From Bernardetiaceae bacterium (GTDB taxonomy: Bacteria > Bacteroidota > Bacteroidia > Cytophagales > Thermoflexibacteraceae), in contig JANWVT010000012.1 in the NCBI GenBank assembly GCA_025056255.1, positions 1 through 64,000 on the forward strand: 64,000 nucleotides of DNA, in the 5' to 3' direction. The notes beneath the pieces are model-generated. The model did not search any database, was not told the origin of the DNA, and saw nothing but the letters and a program-made list of their open reading frames with translations. The position numbers and the translations under genes are program-made. Positions 17,407 to 26,500 of the stretch are shown here, piece after piece. How positions within the stretch are numbered: the first letter of the stretch is position 1; every line of letters starts with the position of its first letter.

Positions 17407-18488
17407 TGCCACTTGTGAGCATCATTATGCCTGCCTATAGAGCTGTACCTTTTTTAGATGAAGCTATTGGCAGCATCCTCTCCCAAACATTTACCGATTG
17501 GGAACTGATTATTGCAGACGACCATAGCCAAGACCATACGGCTACTGTTGCCCAATCGTGGGTGCTAAAAGACTCGCGCATCCGCTTGCTACAAAATACT
17601 ACTCGCATGGGGGCTGCCTACACGCGCAATCGTGCAGTGGCAGCCTCCGAAGGCGAACTGATAGCTTTCTTAGATGCCGATGATATTGCCTATCCCAAGC
17701 GGGTGGAAATACAGGTTGCCTATTTGCAAAGCCACTGCCGTACAGGGTTGGTAGCACATTGGTTAGACATAATAGACCAAAACAGTTGCGTGCATCCACA
17801 TCAGTGGGAGTGGCGCAAAGAAAAAGACACCCATTTGCCTATTTTTCTGCTATTTGGCAATGCAGTTGCACTCTCCTCAGTAATGATGCGGCGGAGCGTT
17901 TGGCAGCAATTGGCAGGCTTCCCAAGCGAGGCAGAACCTTGTGAAGATTATGCCCTCTGGTCGGAGGTTGCTAAGATTAGCCCGCTACACATCATTCCCC
18001 AAAAGTTGGGGGCAAGGCGCGAATACCACAACAGCCTGACCTATCGGGAAGAAGAGAAAGGCAAACAACAACTCCATACTATCATTCGGCAAAACCTCAG
18101 CCGTTTACACATTTGCCCTTCCGAAAAAGAATTAATGTTGCACCAGCAACTGCGCCATAGGCAGTTTGAGCTAACCAATGTATTTGCTCAATCTGCCCGC
18201 CAATGGTTAGAATACCTGCTGCTTCAAAATAGCAAGCATTGCACATATCCACAAAAAGATTTGCAGGAAGTAGTTGGTGAAATATGGTATGACTATTGGC
18301 ACCGCCGGCATCCAGAAGGACTTTGCATTCTTCGTTACTACTTTGCCAGTTTTTTGTGGAAAGGAAATAGTTTACAAAAAAACTTTTTGCTGGTGGCGCT
18401 CAGTCTGGTTAAGACATTGAAAAAACTGACCAGATTTATTAACACAACATTATCAGACCATAGCAACAGCGGCATGCAACGGCAGTAA
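17406..18488 (+). CDS. Family 2 glycosyltransferase
   Basis: The 360-residue protein has a GT-A domain in its first 220 residues: the VSIIMPAYR start strand, the nucleotide-binding ADDHSQDH segment near residue 38, the FLDADDIAYPKR DxD region near residue 93 and the acceptor-side EDYALWSEV segment near residue 180. The C-terminal 140 residues are helical and carry no known domain. No membrane segments are obvious, so it acts at the inner face of the membrane on a polyprenyl-linked or lipid acceptor. Start/stop overlap (TGATG) with the PopT-like gene suggests coupled expression. Confidence 0.92.
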   Translation: MPLVSIIMPAYRAVPFLDEAIGSILSQTFTDWELIIADDHSQDHTATVAQSWVLKDSRIRLLQNTTRMGAAYTRNRAVAASEGELIAFLDADDIAYPKRVEIQVAYLQSHCRTGLVAHWLDIIDQNSCVHPHQWEWRKEKDTHLPIFLLFGNAVALSSVMMRRSVWQQLAGFPSEAEPCEDYALWSEVAKISPLHIIPQKLGARREYHNSLTYREEEKGKQQLHTIIRQNLSRLHICPSEKELMLHQQLRHRQFELTNVFAQSARQWLEYLLLQNSKHCTYPQKDLQEVVGEIWYDYWHRRHPEGLCILRYYFASFLWKGNSLQKNFLLVALSLVKTLKKLTRFINTTLSDHSNSGMQRQ

Positions 18489-18799
18489 AAATGAAGTTTT
18501 TCAAATAGCTAACCGCATCACTCGCCTTAGTGGTTGGTTGGACTTTTGTAAGGCTCATTTTGCCGAATTCGTATTCATGCAGGCAAACCCGCCGTTGTTC
18601 GCCTGCCCTTACCGCAAGTAGAAATACGTGCAAAGGCGAAAATATTTTGGCGTGTAGGGGAGAGGAGCATTCCGCAATTCGAAATCTTCAATCCAAACTT
18701 CGGTAGCGAGCTTGTTTTTCAGCTACTCAATCCTGACATCCTGTTACTTCTGCCATCTTGTTTATGACAAGCCTAAATATGCTCTTACGAATAGCCCTG
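18489..18799. other. Intergenic region between convergent genes, mostly repeat
   Basis: The 311 bases between the glycosyltransferase and nth stops contain the second long repeat copy (18527-18800). I see no gene: the minus-strand frame at 18439-18633 is the repeat read in a frame that differs from the one open in copy 1. No convincing terminator hairpin is visible. Confidence 0.5.
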
Positions 18800-18800
18800 C
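18527..18800 (+). repeat. Dispersed intergenic repeat, long copy 2
   Basis: The first 67 bases match copy 1 (6380-6446) with three mismatches, and similarity extends through GCAAAGGCGAAAATATTTTG at about 18632-18651. Looser similarity continues to CTAAATATGCTCTT near 18772-18785. Relative to copy 1 it contains small indels that break any shared reading frame, which argues for a non-coding element. It fills the space between the convergent glycosyltransferase and nth genes. Confidence 0.7.
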
Positions 18801-19435
18801 TACTTAGAAGCATTTGACACGCCAAATCGGCTACAAATAGGACACTTTTCAGGCTGATGACCGCGTGCTGGGCAATATTTTCTTCCAAAAAAAATAATTT
18901 GCAAATGCAGTTTGTTCCACATTTTTTTAGGAAACAATTTTTTCAAGTCTGCCTCAGTTTGCTCTACACTTTTGCCGCTACTCAATCCCCATCGAGCAGC
19001 TAAGCGATGAATATGCGTATCTACTGGAAAAGCAGGCACACCAAAAGCCTGCGACATAACCACAGAGGCAGTTTTATGCCCAACACCGGGCAGAGCTTCC
19101 AATGCTTCAAAGCTCTTAGGGACTTGTCCATTGTATTTTTCAACCAAAATTTTAGACAATTCGGAAATAGCTGCCGATTTTCTTGGAGAAAGTCCACAAG
19201 GCTTGATAATTTCTTTGATTTCTTCAACAGGTAGTTTAGCCATATCAAATGGATTATTGGCACGCTGAAACAAATGTGGAGTAACCTGATTGACGCGTTC
19301 ATCGGTACATTGTGCTGAGAGTAGCACAGCAATCAGCAAAGTGTAGGGGTCTGAATGATGTAATGGTACAGGAGTTTGTGGAAATAACTCATCTAAAATG
19401 GCGGCTATTTCGCGTGCTTTTTGTTTTTTGGTCAT
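18800..19435 (-). CDS. nth: Endonuclease III (DNA glycosylase/AP lyase)
   Basis: Nth removes oxidised pyrimidines and cleaves the abasic site. The 211-residue protein has the helix-hairpin-helix LPGVGHKTA with catalytic Lys121 and the catalytic Asp139 in FPVDTHIHR. The C-terminal iron-sulphur motif is altered: Cys188, Cys198 and Cys201 are present, but the position expected for the fourth ligand (five residues after Cys201) is Ser207, and the first spacing is nine residues instead of six. The cluster may be absent or incomplete. Such variants may be lineage-typical. Confidence 0.95.
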   Translation of the reverse strand: MTKKQKAREIAAILDELFPQTPVPLHHSDPYTLLIAVLLSAQCTDERVNQVTPHLFQRANNPFDMAKLPVEEIKEIIKPCGLSPRKSAAISELSKILVEKYNGQVPKSFEALEALPGVGHKTASVVMSQAFGVPAFPVDTHIHRLAARWGLSSGKSVEQTEADLKKLFPKKMWNKLHLQIIFFGRKYCPARGHQPEKCPICSRFGVSNASK

Positions 19436-19590
19436 CTTCCGAACTCGGTATCAGATTTGCAAAGCTACCTTTGCAAAGGTATTTCACTTTTAATTTTAAT
19501 TGCATGGTTGCTATGGCTTGTTGGGCTATGAATTGTATGTGGATAGTAATCGGTTGGATAATGCTCACCCCTTTTTCCGACCTACCCAAA

Positions 19591-20079
19591 ATGAAAAAAA
19601 TCAAACTCACCGAAGGGGTTACAGCACAACTGCCGGAGGGGTTTCGTCCTATGACCGACGATGAAATTGCACAACGTTATTTTACCTATCGCAAGCCTGT
19701 TGCTATGTTCACTGACGCTCGGGCAGTAGTAGACTTTGGTCTAAATATTTCTGCCACTACTTGGCAATATGAAGATTTGCCTCTTTTGAAGAGTTTTTAC
19801 AAGGCAAGTATTGTGCAAATGTTTACCAGCGTCAATATCATCAAAGAAGAAATAGAAGAAATTAACGGGCGCAAATATGCTGTGTTTGAATTTATTTCCG
19901 AAGTGCGCAGCGACCCTAAGGCAATTATTAAACGTCCGCCAGTGATAAATTATACCTACATTTTATACACAGTAGTAGGCGAAAAAGTTTACATTTTAAA
20001 TTTTACATGCCCTGCTGACGTACGCAGCCAGTGGCGACCTATTGCTCATGCCATTATGAAAACAGTAAAGATAGGCTAA
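19591..20079 (+). CDS. DcrB/PsbP-like conserved hypothetical protein
   Basis: The 162-residue protein starts MKKIKLTEGV and shows the pattern of PsbP/DcrB-like single-domain proteins: an amphipathic first strand with an LPEGF turn, a central NGRKYAVFEF strand, and a C-terminal strand-helix unit ending AHAIMKTVKI. The function is unknown. Starting at 19591 there is no signal peptide; earlier in-frame ATGs at 19504, 19513 and 19561 would add a hydrophobic leader (WIVIGWIML), so export cannot be excluded. The frame is open back to 19312, but that part overlaps nth on the other strand. Confidence 0.7.
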   Translation: MKKIKLTEGVTAQLPEGFRPMTDDEIAQRYFTYRKPVAMFTDARAVVDFGLNISATTWQYEDLPLLKSFYKASIVQMFTSVNIIKEEIEEINGRKYAVFEFISEVRSDPKAIIKRPPVINYTYILYTVVGEKVYILNFTCPADVRSQWRPIAHAIMKTVKIG

Positions 20080-20138
20080 GTAGTATTGTTTGTTTGTCCG
20101 AAAAATTGTTATTTAACCTACGCAAATATTCTTAGGTT

Positions 20139-21167
20139 ATGATTTACAAGGCGCTCGCTTTGCAAACTACCTGCCACACTGTAAACAGTTTGCAAACTCG
20201 CGAGGAAGTTACTTCACACATCCAACGTGAAATTCAGCGGATAGGTGCACAAATCCGCGCTTCTATTGGGTTTATTGGAAAAGATACCAAACTTGTAGTA
20301 CTGCCCGAATATTTTCTCACCGGGTTTCCACTGGGCGAAAGTATCGAAAACTGGCGCTACAAAGCTTGTATTGCTCCCGATGGACAAGAATACGAATGGC
20401 TGGGCGAATTGGCACAAGACAGTAACATTTACCTAAGCGGTAATGTGTATGAAACAGATCGTCATTTTCCGAGCTTGTATTTTCAGTGCAGCTTTATTAT
20501 TGCTCCTTCAGGCGATGTAGTGTTGCGTTATCGTCGTTTAAACTCTATGTTTGCCCCTACGCCGCACGATGTGTGGGAGAAATATCTTGATATTTATGGC
20601 TTGGAAGGAGTTTTTCCTGTGGCAAAAACTGAAATTGGCAACTTAGCCTGTATTGCCTCAGAAGAAATTTTATACCCTGAAATTGCACGTTGTTTGGCAA
20701 TGCGCGGAGCAGAAATATTTTTACACAGCACCTCAGAAGTAGGAAGCCCCTTGCTTACACAAAAAAATGTAGCCAAGTTAGCACGCGCCATTGAAAACAT
20801 GGCATATGTAGTCTCTGCCAACTCGGCAGGCATGGGCGGCACTCCTATTCCTTTTGCCTCTACCGACGGCGTATCCAAAGTAATCAATTACAACGGAATA
20901 GTATTGGCAGAAGCTGGCTACGGCGAAAGCATGGTTGCCAATGCCGATATTGACCTACATGCGCTGCGACACTTTCGACATCGTCCGGCAATGGGTAACC
21001 TACTGGCACGGCAGCGCTTCGAACTATATGCACAAAGCTATTCGGAACACAGTTTTTATCCACCTAACACACTTTTGGTACAAGACCCCGACCGCCAGCA
21101 CTTTATTCGTACCCAAATGACGGTGATAGAGAGGTTAGATAAATTAGGTGTGCTCCAAACTGCCTAA
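20139..21167 (+). CDS. Nitrilase-fold carbon-nitrogen hydrolase homologue with altered catalytic triad
   Basis: The 342-residue protein has the nitrilase fold. The catalytic Glu is conserved as Glu57 in LPEYFLTG. The lysine of the usual YRKxH/N motif aligns with Arg133 in RYRRLN, and the nucleophilic Cys of the usual C-Y/D-D-xx-F/Y-P-E motif aligns with Ser174 in SEEILYPE. A cysteine at 171 lies three residues earlier. Aliphatic amidases and other nitrilases need Glu-Lys-Cys, so this member is either non-hydrolytic or uses different chemistry. From memory the SEEILYPE form recurs in other bacteria, implying a conserved subfamily. No pathway partner is adjacent. Confidence 0.85.
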   Translation: MIYKALALQTTCHTVNSLQTREEVTSHIQREIQRIGAQIRASIGFIGKDTKLVVLPEYFLTGFPLGESIENWRYKACIAPDGQEYEWLGELAQDSNIYLSGNVYETDRHFPSLYFQCSFIIAPSGDVVLRYRRLNSMFAPTPHDVWEKYLDIYGLEGVFPVAKTEIGNLACIASEEILYPEIARCLAMRGAEIFLHSTSEVGSPLLTQKNVAKLARAIENMAYVVSANSAGMGGTPIPFASTDGVSKVINYNGIVLAEAGYGESMVANADIDLHALRHFRHRPAMGNLLARQRFELYAQSYSEHSFYPPNTLLVQDPDRQHFIRTQMTVIERLDKLGVLQTA

Positions 21168-21508
21168 TACAATAGCATTTAGTTAACCAAAGCGACAATT
21201 TGTCACTAAGTTGTTCGTTAGGGTATAAAGGTATAAAAATTGTACACAAGTTAGCAGGAGGATTAAGTGATTATGCCGCATGCTTTTGATTCGTTTCACA
21301 AACCCAAAATGACTTTCAGGCTGCTTTATTTAGGCTTTCCTGTGTATGAGTCTAATAACTATGAGTTGTGTGTGCAAGTAGCCACCTATTGCGGTTATAA
21401 TCAATTTTTTATACAAACCTATCGCAATGGTCAGTATATAGGTACTACTGGCTACATTGCCGAACAGATTCCACGATAAAGCAGTTATTTGCTTATATTG
21501 TTCGCCTA
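21168..21508. other. Leader region of the ECF sigma gene
   Basis: These 341 bases contain a near-palindrome at about 21188-21204 (GACAA-T-TTGTC core), a direct repeat of GGTATAAA near 21223-21237, and a possible short gene at 21273-21479. The repeats could be promoter or operator elements for the downstream sigma factor, but no consensus is matched. Confidence 0.35.
21273..21479 (+). CDS. Possible small hypothetical protein
   Basis: A 68-codon frame lies just upstream of the sigma-factor gene. An AGGAGG sequence at 21256-21261 sits ten bases before the ATG at 21273 and four bases before a GTG at 21267, which is unusual for this phylum. The predicted protein has no recognisable domain; it is rich in Tyr and Gln and lacks a signal peptide. 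It may be a real small protein or a leader frame. Compositional evidence alone is weak. Confidence 0.35.
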   Translation: MPHAFDSFHKPKMTFRLLYLGFPVYESNNYELCVQVATYCGYNQFFIQTYRNGQYIGTTGYIAEQIPR

Positions 21509-22090
21509 TTGACTGCTACTAAGGTGGATTACCAATCGCTATCCGATGAGGAGTTGTTAAAACTAATAGCCGACAAAAACCGACAGGCATTTCAAACTTT
21601 GTACATGCGCTATGCGCGTCGGTTGTTTGAATTTGCCTGTCGCAAAGTACCGGCTGAAATTGCCGAAGAAATTGTACAAGATGTTTTTGTGCGACTTTGG
21701 CAAAAGCCTCAACTTTGTGCCCAAGTTGGCAACACCTCTGCCTACTTGTTTGCTGCTGTGCGCTATGCTTGGCTCAATCATTTCAGGCAAGAGCTCATCA
21801 AGGAAAAATTTATTACCAATAGCTGGCAGCAAATAGAAACACAGGCGACTTTGTATGAGCATGCTGTTAAAGAAATGCAGGAGGTTATTAGCAAAGCAAT
21901 TGCTACCCTTCCTGAAAAAACACAGTACATTTTCCACCTAAGCCGTTTTGAAGGGCTCTCGCATCGGGAAATAGCCACCAAGCTATCTGTTAGTGAAAAA
22001 ACTATTGAGTATCATATTTGCCAGGCGCTTAAATGTTTGCGCGAGTCATTGCAGCCATTTTTAGTTGTCATTTTGCTGTTTATTAGTTGA
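21509..22090 (+). CDS. RNA polymerase ECF sigma factor (Bacteroidetes sigma-70 family)
   Basis: The 193-residue protein has sigma region 2 at about residues 25-95 (YMRYARRLFEFA, then EEIVQDVFVRLW and an AVRYAWLNHFR core) and sigma region 4 at about residues 130-185 with the helix-turn-helix HREIATKLSVSEKTIEYHI. The start is TTG at 21509 or GTG at 21524, as no ATG is available. Sigma factors of this family usually precede a FecR anti-sigma gene and a SusC/TonB-dependent receptor; here neither follows, so it is an orphan. Its C-terminus is hydrophobic (about ten residues). Confidence 0.93.
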   Translation: MTATKVDYQSLSDEELLKLIADKNRQAFQTLYMRYARRLFEFACRKVPAEIAEEIVQDVFVRLWQKPQLCAQVGNTSAYLFAAVRYAWLNHFRQELIKEKFITNSWQQIETQATLYEHAVKEMQEVISKAIATLPEKTQYIFHLSRFEGLSHREIATKLSVSEKTIEYHICQALKCLRESLQPFLVVILLFIS

Positions 22091-22188
22091 GCTGAAGCAA
22101 AACCGGATGTTTTTTTAACAGCCAACTCGCCTTAAATGCGTGGTAAGGCAAACAGCTGCCCCTGTTTCAATGCTTGTTTTGTTGTAGG

Positions 22189-22878
22189 TTAGTTCAGTTT
22201 GGTAAGCAACGTAGTACTTTCTTTTTTGCCTTTCTCATCGTAAAGTTCAGATTTAACTATGCCTATACCCTTAGCGAGGTATTCTACTCCTTTCATTTGG
22301 CGGGTTCCCATGATTTTAATGGCAAGGTTGTAACTAACTTTTACACATTCAAACTTACCAGCAGGGGTTTCTACTGTTTCCAGCCCTTCTACTTTTCGAT
22401 TGGTGTAGGCAACCGACATGTTCATGATGGGCATGCCGCCTTTTAAAGCAGAGGATATTTTAACACTGGCATCACTGAGCGGCGTATCAGCCTCCAAACG
22501 ACTCGGATAAGCAATTTGCTCTCCTATAAAGTTTACTTCAAATTCAGGTCCTTTGGGCATGGCATCGTAGGAAATGTTGCGAATGTCGCAGTAAAATGTG
22601 CCATCGGCACATCGTCCGTTGAATTCACCCGAACTGAGCAGTTTGCCTTTGGCATCGAACATTTCGCTTTTATAAACTAAGGTAAATCCTCCTTCAGCAG
22701 GTGTTTTGTTGATAAGTTCGTTTTTTACAACGTTCAGAGGCTTGTCTTTTTTGTCATAGGTAGTCATTTCTACCTTTTTACCTTCTTGGAAGGGGAAATA
22801 GCCTTCGCAGGCGTTTTGCTGGGCAAAGGAAATACGAGCTACGGTTGCAATAGCAACTAACAAAAGCAAGGGTTTCAT
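22189..22878 (-). CDS. Secreted TapB/DUF3108-like protein
   Basis: The 229-residue protein has a signal peptide (residues 1 to about 19, cleavage after SFA) and then a beta-rich domain resembling the TapB/DUF3108-type family: a Cys-containing YFPF start, a VYKSEMFDAKG strand, ETPAGKFECVKVSY and a final GIGIVKSELYDEKG strand. The family is periplasmic or surface-located and has no defined role. It is the last gene of a minus-strand run downstream of the hybrid kinase, with eight bases separating it from the previous stop, so it may be a target or accessory of that signalling operon. Confidence 0.8.
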   Translation of the reverse strand: MKPLLLLVAIATVARISFAQQNACEGYFPFQEGKKVEMTTYDKKDKPLNVVKNELINKTPAEGGFTLVYKSEMFDAKGKLLSSGEFNGRCADGTFYCDIRNISYDAMPKGPEFEVNFIGEQIAYPSRLEADTPLSDASVKISSALKGGMPIMNMSVAYTNRKVEGLETVETPAGKFECVKVSYNLAIKIMGTRQMKGVEYLAKGIGIVKSELYDEKGKKESTTLLTKLN

Positions 22879-22885
22879 AGTATTT

Positions 22886-23179
22886 TTAATTTAGTGGCGG
22901 TTGTTCTGTTCCAATAGGTGCTGCCTGTAAAATTTCTTTAAGTCTTTTCTGTGATTTTTCCGAAAGTCCTTCGGGAGATATATTCAACTGGCGTATAATT
23001 TCTACTAAGCTGTTGATTTTACCTTCTAGCGAAAAAAATTTGTTAACAAGTATCAGGCGCGTATCTTTCAATACGCAGTAACCTGATTTAAAATTACCTT
23101 TTTCATAGCGCAAAATGTATTCCGTTTCGGCAATAATGCTCTCTAAGGAGTCGAGAAAATGTTTGGTATAGCGAATCAT
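22886..23179 (-). CDS. Conserved hypothetical protein in kinase operon
   Basis: The 97-residue protein has no known domain. It begins with a helical segment (IRYTKHFLDSLESI), followed by a compact beta region (EYILRYEKGNFKSGYCVLKDTRLILVN, split here for length) and a C-terminal helix. No signal peptide or membrane helix is present, so it is cytoplasmic. It lies five bases after the stop of the single-domain response regulator, indicating co-translation with the phosphorelay genes. It resembles small conserved Cytophagales proteins from memory; the function is unknown. Confidence 0.75.
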   Translation of the reverse strand: MIRYTKHFLDSLESIIAETEYILRYEKGNFKSGYCVLKDTRLILVNKFFSLEGKINSLVEIIRQLNISPEGLSEKSQKRLKEILQAAPIGTEQPPLN

Positions 23180-23184
23180 ACTAA

Positions 23185-23559
23185 TTAGGTGTTGGTCAAA
23201 CGGCGAACAGTTTCTACCAGCACATCAAAGTTGATAGGTTTTTGGATATAATCGTTGATACCTACTTGGCGAAAATCATCCATTGTGTAATTTTTAGCGT
23301 TGCCGGTGATAGCCACAATAGGAATAGTTGCTTTGTGTGCATCTGGCAACTGGCGTATGCGAGAGGCGCACTCCATCCCATCCATAACAGGCATACTAAT
23401 ATCCATTAGAATAATGTCACAGTTGTGATTGGCTAGGTAGTCTAATACTTGCTGCCCGTTTTTGACTGTAACAATATCGAAATTCTGAAACTCTAACACA
23501 CGTCGGGTGATGTTCTGAATAACTGAGCTGTCTTCGGCAATCAACACTTGCTTTGGCAT
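23185..23559 (-). CDS. Single-domain response regulator
   Basis: The 124-residue protein is a stand-alone receiver domain. The acidic pair is in LIAEDSS (about residues 6-12), the phospho-acceptor Asp is in ILMDISMPVMDG (about residue 53), the Thr switch is in VAITGNA and the Lys is in IQKPI. There is no output domain, as in CheY or Spo0F-like phosphate shuttles. It lies 33 bases downstream of the hybrid kinase gene with its own receiver and HPt domain, so it is the probable phosphate acceptor of that relay. ATG at 23559 is preferred over TTG at 23568. Confidence 0.92.
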   Translation of the reverse strand: MPKQVLIAEDSSVIQNITRRVLEFQNFDIVTVKNGQQVLDYLANHNCDIILMDISMPVMDGMECASRIRQLPDAHKATIPIVAITGNAKNYTMDDFRQVGINDYIQKPINFDVLVETVRRLTNT

Positions 23560-23592
23560 ATTTAACAAGGGTTTATCAATGGCACTATTTTA

Positions 23593-26500
23593 CTAACTAA
23601 TTTGCAAAATAGTTCGATAATGCTGCTGGAACTCGGTAAAAAAGCGAATGACATTGGCAAATGCTTCTTCGGCATTATGCACTTGGTTTTGCTTAATTGC
23701 TGCTTCAAAATTTGCTGTTGCCATGTAGAGTTTTTCGATACCTAACGTGCCTGCATTGCCTTTTAGGGTGTGTAAAATATTTTTAGCTTGGTCAAATTGT
23801 TTTTCGGAGATATGGATAGCGAGTGCCTCTAAAAGTCGACGGCTCTCTTGGTCAAAGTCGGTGTAGGCTTCTGCTATCATTTCTCTTCCGCCGTACTTGG
23901 TCATTTGTGCTACTACCTCAGGATTGATAATGGCTAAGTTAGCCTGAGCAGGTGGTTGGGTTTCTTCTAAGGAAGAAACGGGAGGGGAGGGTTGGCTGTT
24001 GGTAAGTAATTCTTTTACTTTTGCCACCAGTGCTTGCGCTTTAATGGGTTTGGCTATGAAGTCATCCATTCCGGCTTGAAGAAAACTTGCCCGTTCTTCT
24101 TGCATAGAGAAAGCAGTCATGGCAACTATGGGAGGTAAGTGTGGCAGGCAGAGTTGTTTGATGCGTTGAGTGGTTTCAATACCGTTCATCACTGGCATCT
24201 GCACATCCATGAAAATAAGGTCGAAAGGTTGTTGTTGCACCATTTCGATAGCCTCCGCGCCGCTTCGAGCAATGCTGACATTACAGCCGGCACGCTTGAG
24301 GATGCTGCGCGCTACATTGAGATTGACGCGGTTGTCATCTACCACCAATATATTAGGCTGGAAAGGAATTTGTCCACTGATTGGCGATTCGTGTGAGTTT
24401 TCGGTTTGTTTGCTCATCACCTCTTCGGCAGAGCAAGCTTGGGCGCGGAAAGTGAACCAAAACGTACTGCCAACCCCCAGTTGAGACAACACGCCAATAT
24501 CGCCGTGCATCAGTTTGCACAATTCTTGCGAAATGGCAAGTCCTAGCCCTGTTCCGCCATGCGATTTGGTGTAGCTATTGTCTAATTGGCTGAACTTTTG
24601 GAAAAGCAATTCTTGTTGCTCAGGGGCAATTCCAATGCCTGTATCTATCACCTTAGCTTTCAGCAAATAGCCCTGTTGGGTTTCGTTGAGCACAACGTCG
24701 TCGGGGTTGGGTGTTTGGGCTACTTCCAGCACAATTTCAATACTGCCTTTTTCAGTAAATTTTAAAGCATTGGAGGTGAGGTTAGAAAGGATTTGTAGTA
24801 AGCGTGTTTCGTCGGCAAGCACAAACGGGGGTACATCGGGTGCAATGTGGTAGCTAAATCCGATGTCTTTTTGCAAAGCTCGTTGTTGGAAAAGGGCTAT
24901 GAGTTTGTCCATCATATTTTTGAGTGAGATGGGCACTTTGCGCAGCTCCATTTTTCCCGCCTCAATTTTGGACAAGTCTAAAATGTCGTTGAGAATATGC
25001 AATAAAGTTTCCGACGACTTTTTAATAGTAGTAATGTATTGGCGGTACTCCGGCTCGAGGTTTTCGGCTTCTGAAAGAAGGTCAATCATGCCAATGATAC
25101 CATTCATAGGGGTGCGAATTTCATGGCTCATGTTGGAAAGGAAGCGCTTTTTCACCTCAAGGGAGTGCTCGGCTAACTCTTTGGCGAGCCGCAGTTCGTC
25201 GGCAGCTCTTTTTTTAACAGTGATGTTGTGGGCTACGCCTGCTACTTCATCTACTTCAAAACTGTTGGTAGTCACAATAGGGTTCAGGAACACTTCGTAC
25301 CAATATTCTTCGCCGTTGATGCCTACCATTTTGCGTTCAAACTGCTGGGGATAACCAGCAAGGGCAAGTTTGTATTTGTCTAACCAGAAATAAACCTGTT
25401 CGCGGTCGTTTTGCCGATAGATGTCTAATAACGACATGCCTGCCGTTAGGTGAATGTTGTACAACTGACGCAGCGAGTTGGCATAGTTGCCGTTGAAACG
25501 CGTAATCACCAAGTCTTTATTAACCGACCACATGAGGTGCTGCCCGCTTTCAAAAATGGCTTGTAGGCGTGCATTCTGCTCATTAATTTTCTCTTGGTTT
25601 TGTGTGCGTTGAATGGCGGTTGCCAATTGTCCTGAAATGAAATTAAGCAGGTCGAGGTCGCGCTTGTTATACATGCGGCGGTCTTTGTATGACTGCAACA
25701 CCAATATGCCAATTACCTTCTGGTCAATTTTTAGAGGTACTCCTATCCAAGTTTGAGGCAAAGGGCTATCAATGGGAATATTGTTGGTTTGCATAATGCG
25801 CTGCAGCATATCGCCGTAGAAAAACATAGGGCGATCGAAGTTGAGGGCATATTCGGCAAAACTACGTCCTTGGATGCCTTCATCAGGCGCATAGTCGGAG
25901 TTGACGTAGTAAGGAAAGTAGATACTTTGGTCTTTTTCGTTGCGTAGAGCAATTAAAAAGCTATCTATCTCGATATTTTTTTTCAGCTCGATATAAAAAT
26001 TATGATAGAGCGCTTCCAAATTATTGCTGCTAACGGTCAGTTTGGAAAGGTTGTAATACAAGGTTTGGGCTTTTTCTAAGCGTATCTGCTCGGTAACATC
26101 GTGTAATATGGCTCTATAGATGCCCAACTTTCCTGCCTTGAAATTGTAGCTGAGGCTACCTCGTAGGTTTATTTTGCGACCGCTCCGGCTAACAAAGCAG
26201 GTTTCAAAGTTACTTATTGCGCCTTCGGTAGTGGCTTTACGTAAAGTATGTTGCCAAGCAAGGGCAAAATCGGGGTGAATGATGTCTTGCAAGCGCATCG
26301 AGCGAACGTCTTCGGGGCGGTATTCCAATATGTTGTACCATGCTTTATTGACAAAAATGAACTGACCAGTGGCATCGGTAATTTGAATGAGGTCACTGGC
26401 ATTATCAAAAAGGTCTTGTAGCAGCTGGCTGCTTGGTTCTAAAGTTTGCTGCACGTGCAAATTATCTGGCAATGGTTCTCCTACAATAGTTACAGCTGTG

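Noticed and set aside
19312-19590. N-terminal extension of the DcrB/PsbP-like gene
   Set aside because: The first 124 bases overlap nth on the opposite strand and the encoded residues are unlike the downstream domain. The later ATG at 19591 is preferred.
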